Notes: generated by a model from the sequence alone, not told the origin. A DNA stretch of 64,000 nt from Sipunculus nudus (GCA_026874595.1 CM049308.1:53021624-53085623), one strand, 5' to 3'. Shown: positions 22,936-35,440, counted from the stretch's first letter. Program-made: numbers and translations.

Positions 22936-24948
22936 TCTTACTCCGATAAAAATAGCTGATTCATGCAGCTATTTTATGGAGTAAATCCTATACCACTGGC
23001 CTAGGATTCGGACACGAGAAAAAATAAAGTCCTTACTATAAATCTTTCTCTGCTTAAAAATAACCTAGCAAGGCAGTCTTCTTTTTTCTGACCTGACTAA
23101 TAATTAAGATGGCGTTATATCTTCGGAAATCATCCGCTACCATTTTAAATAAAAAACAGATACCACCGGATTCACCGTGTAATTAGCTAAATTTCCTAGC
23201 ATTGTTCATATGCTTAGTTTCGCTTGTGCATTTTCATAATCAAATTATCATTCAATGCGATATCAAAAGAATCGCGTAAACATCATGCATGGGTTCCATG
23301 GCATGCAGTCTGGCATTTGGTGTGTTTGATTCGGATTGTTTTGTTCATATGTGATACATAATCGAATATGCTTTAAAGGTTGCCTAAAAAATTTTGCTCC
23401 GGGTTTACCTGACATCTGCGGTTACTTTGTAATCCCCTGTTCATGCAATATCAACTGTAAGCTAAAGCTGCCGTTTTAGGCTAGAATATATTTATTATCT
23501 TGTTGTAATAAATAAAAGTATTGCAGGTTATTCAGTGGAAGCGTAAAAATAATATATTTTATTTAAGGTTGTCATCTGTTGACACCTGTTGATACACAAA
23601 GGATACACTTACCTATCCACCATTTAGGGATTTACGTAGCCAGTTTACCTGAGGCCCAAGTCTACCTATGGACATCCCTTACCTGTAAACAGCATCTACC
23701 TGTGACAGACTCTTCGCTAGCCTCAGCCTCTATTATACCTCTGCTCGTGTCTATAACTTTGAACAGACACAACCGCTGTAACAATCAATACCTATACGAA
23801 ATTCTGGCTCTGGTAAAAATGGCTATGCCTTTAAACTTATTTTCAACCTACCCTGCATCTTCCGTTCCACCTCACTCATATATACCCAAGCCTTTTACGT
23901 GAAGACATTAATTTGCTTTATTGTGCATCCTATAACCTACTTAATTTATTGCACTTTGTTGTCGACATCAAGGTATAGTTTAAATAAAGTGAAGATTAAA
24001 TAAGATTAAATTCAGTGTCAGTGTAAAAAAAATTGAGCTTGCAGTTAAGTATAATTGGTACAGTGTTCATACTAATTGGTACAAGCGAAACAGCATCAAA
24101 AGCCATAAAGGTAATCAATATTAAATGGCCACAGTTATTTTTTATTCTTCTGTGGTTACAAACGTTCATATTTTCGTGTAAAATAGTAAACTCTGTAAAT
24201 GGGCTATTTCAATCTATAAATATATTTTCCTGATATTTTCCCTTTTCACAAAAAAATTGCAAATCTGCACCCATGGCAGATATGAATCCAGCCACAGTAG
24301 GGCCTTTGGGGAAATTTCACGATGCAAGTTTATTTGGCCGCTGATTAACCTCTGACCTTTGCCTGTGCAGCTTCCACTCAAGGTGAGCGTCTGAATCAAT
24401 GATGGATTGGTCCAAACCAACACCAGGTCAGTTCCCAAATTACAAATGTCCAAGAACGTTACATCATCTCGCAGTCGATTGTGATTCATTCACTCTGCGA
24501 CATGTAACACTGCCTGGGTGTTATTTATGTCTAAAACATTCCTCGGATCCACTGATGACCACGGAGCGGTGTTTTGTTGTTGTTGTGAGTATTGACTGAA
24601 CCTATTGAGTCCGATGGTGGTGTTCAGCAATTTAATAAGATATTGTGATCACAACGTCTTCTCTCATCAAAGTTTTCTCTCTGAAAAGGAAAGTGATTCT
24701 GAAAAATATACAAAATTACACATATAGTAAAAACGTTTATGAAGCATTATGTATAACACACAAGATAAGTTTTGGTGCAAACGGATAGAACTTTCTAAAA
24801 CAATAATGTTGATAATGATATACGCTGGTATTGGTACATGTATTTCCTGTTTAGTAATTAAACCAGTGGACTTCAGTTGATTGTGATTTTATATTTTTCA
24901 TATTTTGTTTTATGTGTTTTAAAATGAATTGAAATGAAATGTGTCAAA
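22936..24948. other. Intergenic, nothing recognised
   Basis: Open frames of up to 107 codons (23579-23902) lack recognisable motifs. TACCT(G/A) recurs five times between 23609 and 23700 without a fixed period. Confidence 0.45.
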
Positions 24949-25098
24949 CAGGGGCGGATACAGGACCATAGATAAAAGGGGGAAATTACTCAACACCTTT
25001 TTATAGGTAAACGTGTGCCGGGAGTTCATGTAGTAAACAACTAAATGTAATTTTATTTAGAAAGGGGTATATTTGCGCCCCCTCTTAATCCGCCCCTC
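24949..25098. mobile_element. Short MITE with CAGGGGCGGAT ends, 150 bp
   Basis: The left end is CAGGGGCGGATACAGGACC and the right end is CTTAATCCGCCCCTC, near-perfect inverses over the outer 10-12 bases. Same family as 5231-5352. Target duplication is unclear (TCAAA before, TAAAT after). Confidence 0.65.
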
Positions 25099-28000
25099 TA
25101 AATTAAAAGAAGATAATACAGAAGTCTTATTGGCAAATTCTCAAAAAAACTGCAATGTTGCTGTTTTGCAAAGATATAGCTTCTTCGAAATAGCTCGGCT
25201 TGTTGAAAATAAATGCACAAAACCCCTAGGTTTTTTTTTACCAATTTCGGTCACGTTTCAGTAGAAGACGGTATGAGATTTATTAGAAACCTCTGAGAAT
25301 GTTCTGTGACAATATGATGTGTTTGTCAAATGGGAACACAGAGAGGAAACAATTGAGCCACTTTGTCAATATTTCCCAAAGACAAGGTGCAAACATGATT
25401 AACAAAAACAAACGAAATATTTACTAACCTTGGTGTATATAAAACATAAATATCAATAGCTGTTTAGACCTATCAGTAAATAAAGCATGGCCGGATCTTT
25501 AATGCAAACCGTCATTGTGTTGGTAAGATAACCTCTTTGTAGAATCATGCATCAATACCCAATCAATATATCTCCCGACCATTTCCCACCATCTGAGCGT
25601 TGATATCGGTTATTTCTAAAATAATTTTTATGGAGATGTTGCAGTTATCTAAAAGAAAACATGAAGAAAAATTACAGAGATAAAGTTTTAACGATAGTAT
25701 GTCCATTAACCGGGTCATCTTTTCAAAAAAAAATTTCGCAGCAGAGTTACTGAATTATGGATTAAAACCACATCAGAGGATTTTATATATAGGAACAGAG
25801 CAATGATATATAGCTGAACCGTATGTTGTAAAATGAAGTCCGTTCGGAACAATATGTATGAAGAAATCGTAGAGAAAGAATATATTCGAAGGAAATCGCA
25901 TGTAAGGCCTGGTTAAGGAACAATATTTGGTAATTGGGTGGTAGAGAACTCAACAACTGCTTGAGCTCATATGTTCCTGATTAGGAAGGTAAACTTAACC
26001 AGAATCAACAAGAACAAACGGACAACCTGGTCCATATCACAGCATAAATACGCTACCATTAGCTGTCTTCATCTTTGCCCTTTGGCAAATCTAAGCAAAC
26101 TTTCAGGACAGACTATCGCAAGGGTATGGAACTTCATACCCGCGTGGTTCATGATCTGTCATCCTTGTCATTAGAATCAGCCAGCTAGACTGAGATAATG
26201 TTTACTTTAATTGACTCGACCTTTCGATTAATTAAGCCTTACAAGTGATAAAACAGACGGTTCTGTAAAACAATACTACGGTTCTTGGATCGGACCAAAG
26301 CGTAATTATGTCTGGTCTATCCAAAACCTTTAGATGAAAAAGAATGAAAAAAGATATGGGTCAACATTGTAAATTAAATATTTGTATGTAACTAGAGAAG
26401 GGACCCTCGGGATCATAGGGAAAATATAAAACATATATTATTGGTGTCAGTTTAAAGATCTTATTGGGAAGATCTTATGAAAACGATCATATCTATTAAA
26501 ATAGATCAGGCATTCCATTCCTATACAAGTCAGCCACCATATACATCCGCCAATGCAACCGTTCATTACTGAAGCATCAGGTTAAGACAAAATCCCAGTT
26601 TGCCTCATAACCGTTAGACTGGCCCAGTCGGTGCAATGGTAAAGACATATTCCTTCCGCAGACAGGACCACATAACCTTTTTCTCTGTATAGTATGGGAA
26701 TCGTTCTGTGAATTGTCTCCAATAAAGTCAAACAGGTGCACACATGCCAGTGTATATAATCTCTGTTCATTTGTTTGAAAGGCAATTATAGTTGAAGATA
26801 CCAGGTACATATTTAGACTGACAAATGGCAATTGGGGATTCATAACCCATGCCCGATCATGCTGAGTGAGGTGTTGATTTTTTTCAAAGAATCACGTGTA
26901 AGTGTCCATTTTTATCAGATCATATTTTTACTATATACTATACCTTACTTCAATACCTCACATAAAGCCATATAGCACCATGTGTAACAAGGAGCTTGTT
27001 AACAAATATTTATGGTCGTCTAAAACACAGTGGTTTGTGCTAGGACCATTCAGTAGAAGATCAAAGCATAACATATAATCAACTTTAAGTTTTTATGTTT
27101 CTTACAGTTACTGCAAAACACAGCGCCATTGGTTACGCTTTATTTATGAGCAAGATAAAATGGTACCAATAGATGTGAACCGTATAGGTTGTCGGTAATT
27201 GCTCTGTCAAGCGTCAAATTAAACTTCATAAACGGAGGATAGCACGTTTTCTCATTACTTAAGCAGGCTGACATTTAACTAGTTTAAAAATCGAAGTAGA
27301 TCGTGAAAAGGACAGATAAGAACGTTGGCATTTTTGTATAAAGCTGCTGCCGAGGCGATGAAAACGCCCAGTGCTTAAATAACACTATTCTTTGCACAAT
27401 CTGAAAACCACTTTAGAAAATGACGTTAAACGGTTGAGTCCGGCCATTGATATAGGTGCCTTTGAGGTTAATGGTGTCACGTGTTCGCTTTATCCTAGAG
27501 TGATTGATCAATGATTGCTTCTTCCATTTAGTGTTCTCCTCTTATTAATGCAGCCATTGTAAGATCATTCCAGAGTTAACACACACTATCATCATAACCG
27601 GAACCTACCTTTAATCACTACTCCAGTGTTTGCTCAGATCCTACTATCCTGTCACAGTGATCGATGATGACGAATGGAGTGTTGTCCTTTCTGATAACAC
27701 AAAGAACAGAGTAAAGTGAACTTTGCCAGCTTTCAATGGCATGCACGTATCTAATAAAATAATGCAACTGCCTGGTTGTTTGAAAGTACTATGATACAAC
27801 CAAAACTAAAATTTCATTTTAATTTTTACAATTTTGAATATAATTGTATTTAAAGTCATAAACATTCATTGGAGTAGATAATTTTATATTATATATCAAT
27901 AATCGGTAGGGCATTTATATACAATGCCGGATCTAGGACTCCTTTAACAGGGGGAATGCTAGGGAATGGTCCATGAAATGATCAGCAGAACATGTTTTAA

Positions 28001-28214
28001 TATGTATTACAATCAGTGTAAGCAAAAAAGCAGATACGTTTAATATTACTTATAGTTTTATAGTGCGACTGAACTTAATATTTTTACTAAGTTTTAGTAT
28101 AGGAGCGTTTGGAAAAAAATTCTGGTAGGCATTCTTTGACCTCTCTATAAACATTCTTGCGTCAGAAAAAAAAGCAATATAATCGAACTAATGGGCTTAT
28201 ATTAATTTAATAAG
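25099..28214. other. Intergenic, nothing recognised
   Basis: About 3.1 kb without a supportable gene. A decayed start of the CAGGGGCGGAT family is seen near 27924 (GCCGGATCTAGGACTCC followed by a G run), without a right end. A box-A-like GTCGGTGCAATGG at about 26629 has no convincing box B. Confidence 0.45.
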
Positions 28215-28805
28215 AGTATTATATATACAGACTTAATTATAACACCGAAGAACTGCATCTGAACATAATCATAACAGAAAGACGATTTATAACTTTAATC
28301 TTCCTCAGCGGGTGCTGTTATTTTGTTTACTCGGACATAGTTAGCTCCATTAGTGTAAGGACAAAGTTCATGCTTATTTTAATATGCGTATAAGCTGCTT
28401 TTCATTAAGAACATTATTGTTTTAGACGCAGGTGAACGGTTTGGGACAAGTTTAATGTTCAACATATTGCGACAGCTTTGTCGCCAAGGTACTGTGTGAG
28501 AAAGAGAGAGAGCCGAGCGAAGTTTCCTTTGAGTGCGTGTCTATAACTAGTTTCTGTAAGTTGAAGTAACAGCGCTATACAGCCGGGGACGTGTTGTGAA
28601 CAATAGCTTTGAAAACCAAATGGAAGCTTTTGACGTAAATCTTGTGATGTCCATTGTTACGCTGGAGTGGATTACTGAGTTTCCAGCTTGTTGACAGACC
28701 ATTTTGCTAGACGTCGGATCATTTTCTCTCTTTCAAATTCAGAGCAACAAATGTCTGTGCTCAGGACTAACTTTGCTGTTATTGATATACTGCTGTATAA
28801 AGGAC
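28215..28805 (+). pseudogene. MKP-3-like (DUSP6/7/9) 5' region and exon start, copy 1, broken
   Basis: This segment is a direct copy of 30543-31190 at an offset near 2.38 kb. Its last ~160 bases correspond to the ATG-containing part of copy 2 (ATG at 28647-28649) and still read the core LLDVGSFSLFQI. However, a one-base insertion after GAGTT, a four-base gap before the LLD core and a one-base loss beyond it disrupt the frame compared with copy 2, giving an early stop. The ~430 bases upstream, including a GCGACAGCTTTGTCGC hairpin, are conserved as well. The copy therefore arose by DNA duplication and not by retroposition. Family assignment comes from copy 2. Confidence 0.4.
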
Positions 28806-29399
28806 CAAAACAATATATTCTGTAAGCAAGGCTTTCGCTAAGCTTTTCTTCGAGAGACTTTGCGCAGCCAAGTCACTCTGCAAGCAATTTCATGAATTAG
28901 GAACAAGGGAATTGAATTAGCCAAATGACTCGCGTATGCTCCAGAGCAAAACAAATATTTTACCTTTTTATTTAGCCTTGCAATACTTATTTATGCCAAT
29001 ACAAGAAATCTAACCGAAAACCAGACCAGTCATATTATGACTTGTAAACCTATCCAAAATCTGGCGCATGCCCTCTTTTTCACATATAACGAAAGTTAAT
29101 TATATTTATGTGTACTTTTATTTATATATCAAACCCATACAGTACAAACTGTACCAGGAACAGCCATATATTGTTTTAGGTCTGTAGTCTTGTACTCTGC
29201 TTGTACTTACAGTGCACATGTTGAAAAATATATAAATTTTCCAAAGGAACAGATCATGGAACTGTTATATTATATATGTGGTGCTGAACCAAACAGTTCG
29301 CTTTCAGTAGTACATGTTATTAACACAATTAATTGTATTCAGTCCAGGGAAAACAATTTTTTAAATTTAATTTTTGTTTGAAGGATAACATTTATATTT
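28806..29399. other. Spacer, nothing recognised
   Basis: AT-rich DNA between the first DUSP-like copy and the inverted-repeat segment. The short frame 29190-29381 has no motif. Confidence 0.4.
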
Positions 29400-30520
29400 A
29401 GATCTCTGGATTTGCTACAATGAGCTTGGTGATAAAACTAATTTAGTGTTTTGTATGCTTGAATCACGTGGTTATAATATTTATTTAGTTTACTCCACAT
29501 GTATGTTAGTTAAATAACCTTCAATGATTGGTAATTCATTATAGTCAATTACTTGTGTTGATAGTTGTAAGTACTATTACAACATGTACGTAATCATTCC
29601 GTTGATTCCGGGTATACCAGTACAGATATAAGGTTTTAGCGTTTTAGCAGATATTTTGGTCACCTAGTTCTGAACATATTTTTTATTTGAAGTAAACATG
29701 TATTATGAACAGACCAGTTGAATGTCTGAATTGTTGACCCATGATTGTGCCAGTACGTCATCGAGGATACGAGGTACGCTGGTGCAACAATAGCGAAACG
29801 TCTCATATCAGAGGAGCCTATATATGTACATCACGAAACCGGTCAATTGATATATCAAACCGTGCGCATATTCGTGCTGTCGTGCGCCGTGTATCGGCGT
29901 CGGAACATATGAGTCTGGACCTGGCGTCGGCGAGTTAGGAAATCTTATATTGGTTCAATGTTTCTTGAAAATTATCCCGAATTTTCTTTATTATTCGCCG
30001 CATAATCATGGGACCTAACGCAGCTACCATGCTCCATGTTTACTATTTAGCGGGTATTCATGAACAAAAGGCGACACAAAGATGATCCGGTGTTCCTATA
30101 ATGCAGATGTATATTTTCGTTGATATTGCAAACAAATACTCCTACGCCGCTTCTCTCGTACCCCGGGCAAACAATCGTGTCAAAAATACATATGAACCCC
30201 CCCCCCCCACTAAAAAAATGATTTTATTGTACGTCAACGACGGCGTTACAAATGCGCACACTGCGTTTATAAGGAAGCCACTGTACTATACGTCTTTGGA
30301 GTTTGGCTCTTTTTGTACACATAAATAATAATGATGAATTCTCATGATACTGAAAACCTGGAGAACCCGTGCTCTTCCTGCACTCCCAACAGTCCTCCAA
30401 ACATAGTGACAGCATAGTTTCGGCAAGAATGCCAGGTCTAATATATCTTGCTTCTCTTCAACGGCAGTGCACATTGCTTGACAATTTTACACTGCAGCTG
30501 CAGAACGCTCGGTTACCAAG
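29400..30520 (+). repeat. Interspersed ~1.1-kb repeat, plus copy (inverted partner 41800-42820)
   Basis: It aligns with the complement of 41800-42820. Shared blocks in order: GGAT(T/C)TGCTACAAT.AGCTT, TTTTGGTCACCTAGTTCTGAAC, GTTGACCCATGATTG, GTGCGCATATTCGTGCTGTCG, GGACCTAACGCAGCTACCATGCTCC, GCGGGTATT, a C/G run, TTTGGCTCTTTTTGTACAC, TCTCATGATACTGAAAAC and AACATAGTGACAGCATAG. The plus copy is broken relative to the minus copy, which keeps a 116-codon frame. Family unknown. Confidence 0.8.
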
Positions 30521-30542
30521 ACATATTATTTTTAATTTTATG

Positions 30543-31190
30543 TTATACATCTTATACAGAATGAATTATAACACCGAGCAACGGCTGCAACCGAAATGAT
30601 AAATGAAAGACGATATCAAGTATAACTTTAATATTCCTCAGCGGGCGCTGACACATTTTGTTTACTGAGACATACTTAGCTCCTTTAGTGTTAGGATATA
30701 ATAAATGCTTTTTTTCAATGTGCGTATATGCTACTTTTTATTATGAATATTATAATTTTAAACGCAGATGAAACATATAGGGCACATTGAATTTTCTGTG
30801 TCATAAGGAAAAATGGAAAATATAATAGCGAACAACTGAAGACGATGTTCAGATTTTGCGACAGCTTTGTCGCCAAGGCTCTCTGAGACAGAGAGCGGAG
30901 CGAGGTTTCCCTTGAGTGAGTGTCTATAACCAGTTTCTATAAGTATCAAGGCTATACAGCCGGGGTCGTGTTGTTACATTTGCATTGAAAACCAAACGCC
31001 AGCTCTTGACGTAGATCGTGTGATGTCCATTGTTACACCGGAGTGGATTATTGAGTTCCAGCATGTTGACAGGCCAGACGTTTTGCTAGACGTCGGATCA
31101 TTTTCTCTCTTTCAAATTCCGAGCAACAAATATCTGTCCCACGCGACTAACTTTACTTTTATTATTATGCTGCTGAAGAAAGAGCGGAAA
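30543..31190 (+). pseudogene. MKP-3-like (DUSP6/7/9) 5' region and exon start, copy 2
   Basis: An ATG at 31023 opens a frame whose first ~56 codons read like the N-terminal rhodanese-type (kinase-binding) domain of MAP kinase phosphatases of the DUSP6 type. It has TPEWIIEF, then PDVLLDVGSFSLF, then SHATNFTFIIMLLKK. Human DUSP6 has VAWLNEQL, then RLLLMDCRPQELY, then [23 protein letters not shown] (recalled, not searched). Such enzymes dephosphorylate ERK in the cytoplasm. Here the CR/CG of the core, the SHI and the arginine pair are altered or shifted, and similarity stops at about 31190. The frame then runs into repeat DNA, and no phosphatase domain follows. It is most simply a decayed partial duplicate with ~480 bases of its own upstream DNA. 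A chance similarity is possible but is made less likely by conservation between two copies. Confidence 0.4.
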
Positions 31191-31316
31191 ACACATAAAT
31201 GTCAGTTGAAAAAGGTGAAACTCTGTGGAACTAAAAGACAACTATCCCCAGACAATAACCTCCCCGTCAATTATCCCCCTCCCCGAACAATTACCCCCAT
31301 TTTACAAATATACATT

Positions 31317-31319
31317 TTA

Positions 31320-31379
<60 letters not shown>
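31317..31379. repeat. (TA)n microsatellite
   Basis: AT array just downstream of the second DUSP-like copy. The open frames on both strands across it are repeat artefacts. Confidence 0.95.
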
Positions 31380-31383
<4 letters not shown>

Positions 31384-32365
31384 TTAGCCTTAAGTTGTCT
31401 GAATATTCTGATCGTAAGGGGAAAAATCAGCTGATAATAAACATAATTGAAATATCCGATTTTTAAGTAAAACAAATATATCATAAAAATGTTGAATACC
31501 CAGTACATTAAATGTCCATTAAAAAAAACAAGCCGTAGGCAATGCCTTTATGTTTGCGATATTATGTATTTTATTTTAAAACCTAGCATTTAATGCCAAT
31601 CCCACACGCTATTGAATTTCTGCAATATATATCTTATGGTACTTCATTTTTTTACAGTGAAAAATGTATACTCTATATTACTGGGGCTAAATGACCGGCT
31701 AATTGTCCAGTGTATAACGTCCTGTTGCCGTCATGGACATTGTAGGCCCTACAGGGATTCCGCTGCACCTGTTTCTGTAAAACAAATACTTGTGACAGCC
31801 GAGGACGTGTTTCCCCATCTGTAATCCGGGGACGTGTTGACACGTTGACAGCCCATCGGAACGCTCACACATGACTTCCTGATCCTGAAAATCGGAAGGC
31901 CACGGCGAGTCGTTCTGGCGTCAAATCGCAAATGAAAATTGATATTCCTGCTATTAGGTATGCGGTAAAATGAGTTCATAATCATGTGTTGAATATTTTG
32001 TTCGGGGGAGGGGGGTATAACCAATAAGGATTGGTTAATCTTTAGAGGACAGAAAACGCACCTGTTTCAACCAAATAACTATTGGCTAAGTAAAAGCAAC
32101 GTATTTGAGAATATACAATCGATCTCGTTTAATTCAATATCGTATTTTTCAACAGATAATATTCATTTAAGCGAGCTTTTCAAATAAACGGGTTTTGAAT
32201 CTTCAAGGTTTTATCTCATACATTGTACACAAGCTGTTATTTTTTTTTCTTGAATCTGGAAGCTTCAATCGAACCATCAAAAATACAGTTGTTAACCAGT
32301 TGTAAAGAGTCACGATTTGCTCCGCTTTCTCTACTGGGGTTTGACCTTTTCGAAATACACCGATA
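31380..32365. other. Intergenic, nothing recognised
   Basis: No gene or bounded element was recognised. Confidence 0.4.
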
Positions 32366-32548
32366 GCTTAGGTATAAATGTAGTGAAGAGGGTAATGTAG
32401 TCCGTTCAAATACACGTATTGGATAAGAATTCGTCCAAGGCTAATTTCATAAACACAAAATAAGTAATATTTTGCAAGCATGCGCATTTGCAATGTAAAC
32501 AGAAGGTGTTTCCCTGAAATGTAACAATATTTTATTTTTAAAAAAAGC

Positions 32549-32852
32549 CAGGGGCGTCAATATAGATGGGGGAAGGATGGGGGGGGGGTATATATCCCCC
32601 CTTTTTTTGGCAAGGGGGGGGGGGGGGTGGTGGTCAATATAATCATCCCCCCAAACTATTCGGAGAATAATATTTATATATTTCAAATAAAAAAATATCA
32701 GTATATAGAATTATAGACTTTGGTATCATTTTTGAGTTTACTATGAAATATTATATCTAAACGTAGTTTTGAATCAACTTACATACTGGAAACATAATAC
32801 CTTATTTTCTAATTCCTTTTACTTAATTGCAATAATTTTAAAATGTGATCAA

Positions 32853-32897
<45 letters not shown>

Positions 32898-33014
32898 AAA
32901 TGTGTCATACCGGCACTTACATATTTAAAATGTGTCATACAGACGATACATGTGTGTGAGGGTGTGTGTGTGCAAGTCATCCCCCCAATCCTGGAAAATA
33001 TATTGACGCCACTG
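32549..33014. mobile_element. hAT-like MITE, 466 bp, inserted in an older repeat
   Basis: The ends are CAGGGGCGTCAATATA and TATATTGACGCCACTG, 16-base inverses with one mismatch. The CAGNGGCG start is typical of many hAT elements. Sequence before (AAAAAAGC) and after (AGTTTAGC) agrees at half of eight positions, a worn 8-bp duplication at best. The interior holds G runs (32579-32588, 32617-32628), a (TA)n array and a (TG)n stretch. A related worn copy is at 18269. Confidence 0.75.
32852..32895. repeat. (TA)n microsatellite inside the hAT-like MITE
   Basis: About 22 TA units at the same internal place as the array in the copy at 18269. Confidence 0.95.
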
Positions 33015-33060
33015 AGTTTAGCTGTTAATTCAAGTAGTCCTGGCCGTCCCACAGTTCCTA

Positions 33061-35154
33061 CCAAATAAAAAGCTGTAAGTTATTAGTAGAAACTATCTCT
33101 GGCGGAAGGGTGGGATGTGATTTCGACACCTTTAGTACAGATATCCGGGGCACCTACAACGTTAGGTTACAGACCTGTCATTGAACCAAAGTACAATATC
33201 AGCCTCAGGCGTGTTTCCAATTTATAACCAAGACGTGTCAGTATCACATTGAAAACCTAACAGTCTAACTCGCCGGGGGGCAGCCCTTGTTATGAATTCT
33301 GCGAGACCTGGAAAACCTATAGTGACTCGGTCTTTGAAAGCAGGTTTGCAGTGGGTTTATTATATCTCCCATGTCTTTAATATCTGCGCGCCAGCGTGGA
33401 TTGGGGCTATTTTGGCGGCCCCAGGTTTTACTTATGATCTGAAAAGTGTTTCTCATGGTGGCTTTTTCACGCCTGGGACTGTATGGATCTAAATGGGCTC
33501 ATACACTTTTATAGCGTTTTATTTTACAATCAAGCCCATCTCAACTACAGGCTGGTTTGGTGGCAAGCTATTCTTAGACGCACTATTCGTCTCTACAACA
33601 AAGACGGAGCGAACAGAGTGATTTCCAAATAAGATAACAAAACATACTATCCGAATGCAAAATTTCGATGTGATGAGAGAACGTTTCTAACCAGAGATGA
33701 CATGTGGCTTAGGGTAACCGTAACCGTCTACTTTTTTATACTTGACAAAACAGTACAGAATGGTCCCTCTCAGGACGGAGATGTGGTCATACTATCTAAG
33801 CGTCCTTTTTAATAGTATTAATTGTCATCACAATCGTCGTTGTTGAAGCGCGGACATACTGAGGACATACTAAGTCGTAAGGTGGCCAATGTACATTTAA
33901 ACGAAAATTAGAAATCTGTATTTTAACTTCATACTCACGTTCATGGATCCGAAAAGCTAATTGATTTTTCATTGGGCCATTCTCGAAAAGCCCACTTTAA
34001 AACTTAAATAAATGGATACATTTTCCAATATAATAATTTTATATTGATCAATATATGAAGTAAGGTTTATAAATGACGGTAGTGAATGGCAATGAAAGTT
34101 TTGTTGACAAACTTACACCTTGTCCTACGCATATGTATACCCATTAATAAATCCGGCTATAAAAAGAGTGCAATGAGCGGAATTCAGGTAATTAAAACTC
34201 CTTGGGTGTAAAGGAAAGCTAATTATGATGATCCCTTTAAACATATCAATACAAAATATAATACCAATCATAACCAATGGTCAAGGCCATTTAATGTTTA
34301 ATTATTAATGGGATCGTAGTTTTGTATTTGCGGGCGAGGAGATGTCTGTTGCCATGGTTGAGCGATTGCAGAATGGTTAATATCTGCCACTAAACGAGAT
34401 ACTTAATCTCCATGGAATAAATAACTCCATGACACAGAAGCGCTAGCAATTTCTTCAGCTAACAGGTCCATGATTATTGATCGCCCATGTGGCGGTTTTC
34501 TCACGCCCGTAAGTGTCAACATGTATTGATCGTTCAATCTCCATATCCAAGTTCATTTGCTGCTCTAAAGTATTTAACAGAGAAAATTGGAAGCTTGATA
34601 AATGATGTGGGTGTAGCACACGCTTGTAAATTCTTATTGCTACAAAACATGAACGCCTAGTGTCGGTTAAAGCGGATGAGTGCAAGTCTAGAGGTCACAG
34701 GGTAAACTCACATGATTACAGTGACGGATGTTATGGCGACTGATGGAAAATTCCTGCCATGCGTAACATTATTGACCAAATTTAATATTTTTATATTAAT
34801 ACATATTATAAGTCGTTAGGCGGTGTTAAATATTAACTCCTTAGGAATAATCCATTAGATTTTGGGGATAATCAGGAACACCATAATGTGTTGTAATTAA
34901 AAGAATTATATACCATTATGACCCAGGGCGATTACTTTGACCCCGGGTAGAAACCGCCCATTCACAGGTATTAAGGAATGACTTTGTTCTGCTACTCTTT
35001 AGGTGAACCCGTGTAATTGAAGCGCGATTGTGTAAAAAAGATTCAGGCGAGGACTGTGGGCTCGATCTACATAATCTAGTTTCCTCTGCGTCCGTGTGTG
35101 TTTGTGTTTGTTCACAAAAAAACTCACTCAATCATGAACAAAATCGAATGAACA
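33061..35154. other. Intergenic, possible regulatory stretch 34180-34420
   Basis: No coding region was recognised. Between about 34190 and 34320 there are several TAATTA/AATTATGAT-type homeodomain-like sites in compact order, and GTTGCCATGGTTG at about 34350 resembles half of an RFX X-box. These are common short motifs, so function is speculative. Confidence 0.3.
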
Positions 35155-35440
35155 TTTTATGGAATCCTTCCCGTATTCACAGGTTCATTCGTGCATAAAT
35201 GACTGTATATGTGTGAGTTTTCCCCTTGTTGATGTTCCTGAATCCGGATCAGTTCCGGATCCACAGCAAAATCTTATCGATGCTTTATTGGCCCATTCCC
35301 GAAATGCCCTGAAAATTTCATGGGATTCTATTTCAGATTGCGTGAGTTATATTGTGTTTAAAAACACAAAACACACACACAACCACAAAAAACGGGAATA
35401 AACGCGTACCCTCCACGCGGAGACAAACACTCTGTTTCAA
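35155..35440 (+). repeat. Interspersed (CA)-bearing repeat, copy 2
   Basis: Order: GAATCCTTCCCGTATTCAC, CCTGAATCCGGATCAG, CCCTGAAAATTTCATGGGATTC, GATTGCGTGAGTTATATTGTG, CACACACACA, CGGGAATAAACGCGTACCCTCC and CGCGGAGACAAACACT. It matches 19640-19880 and the complement of 46660-46960. The 80-codon plus frame at 35159 lies entirely inside this repeat and is not a gene. Confidence 0.7.

Larger units (their letters stand above)
32366..33060 (+). repeat. Interspersed repeat (partner 40549-40765) split by a MITE
   Basis: 32366-32548 and 33015-33060 match, in order, 40556-40725 and 40726-40765: GTA..AATGTAGTGAA..GGGATAA.G.AG.CCGTTCAAAT, then TGTAAGCATGCGCAT, TGAAATGTAACAA, and finally AGT.(C)TGGCCG.CCCACAG. 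The copy at 40549 lacks the 466 bases in between. Confidence 0.7.

Noticed and set aside
26620-26700. tRNA gene at GTCGGTGCAATGG
   Set aside because: Box-A-like only. No box B, no acceptor or anticodon stems could be drawn.
31020-31466. 148-codon plus frame as a complete gene
   Set aside because: Only the first ~56 codons resemble a known domain. The rest runs through a (TA)n array and random sequence.
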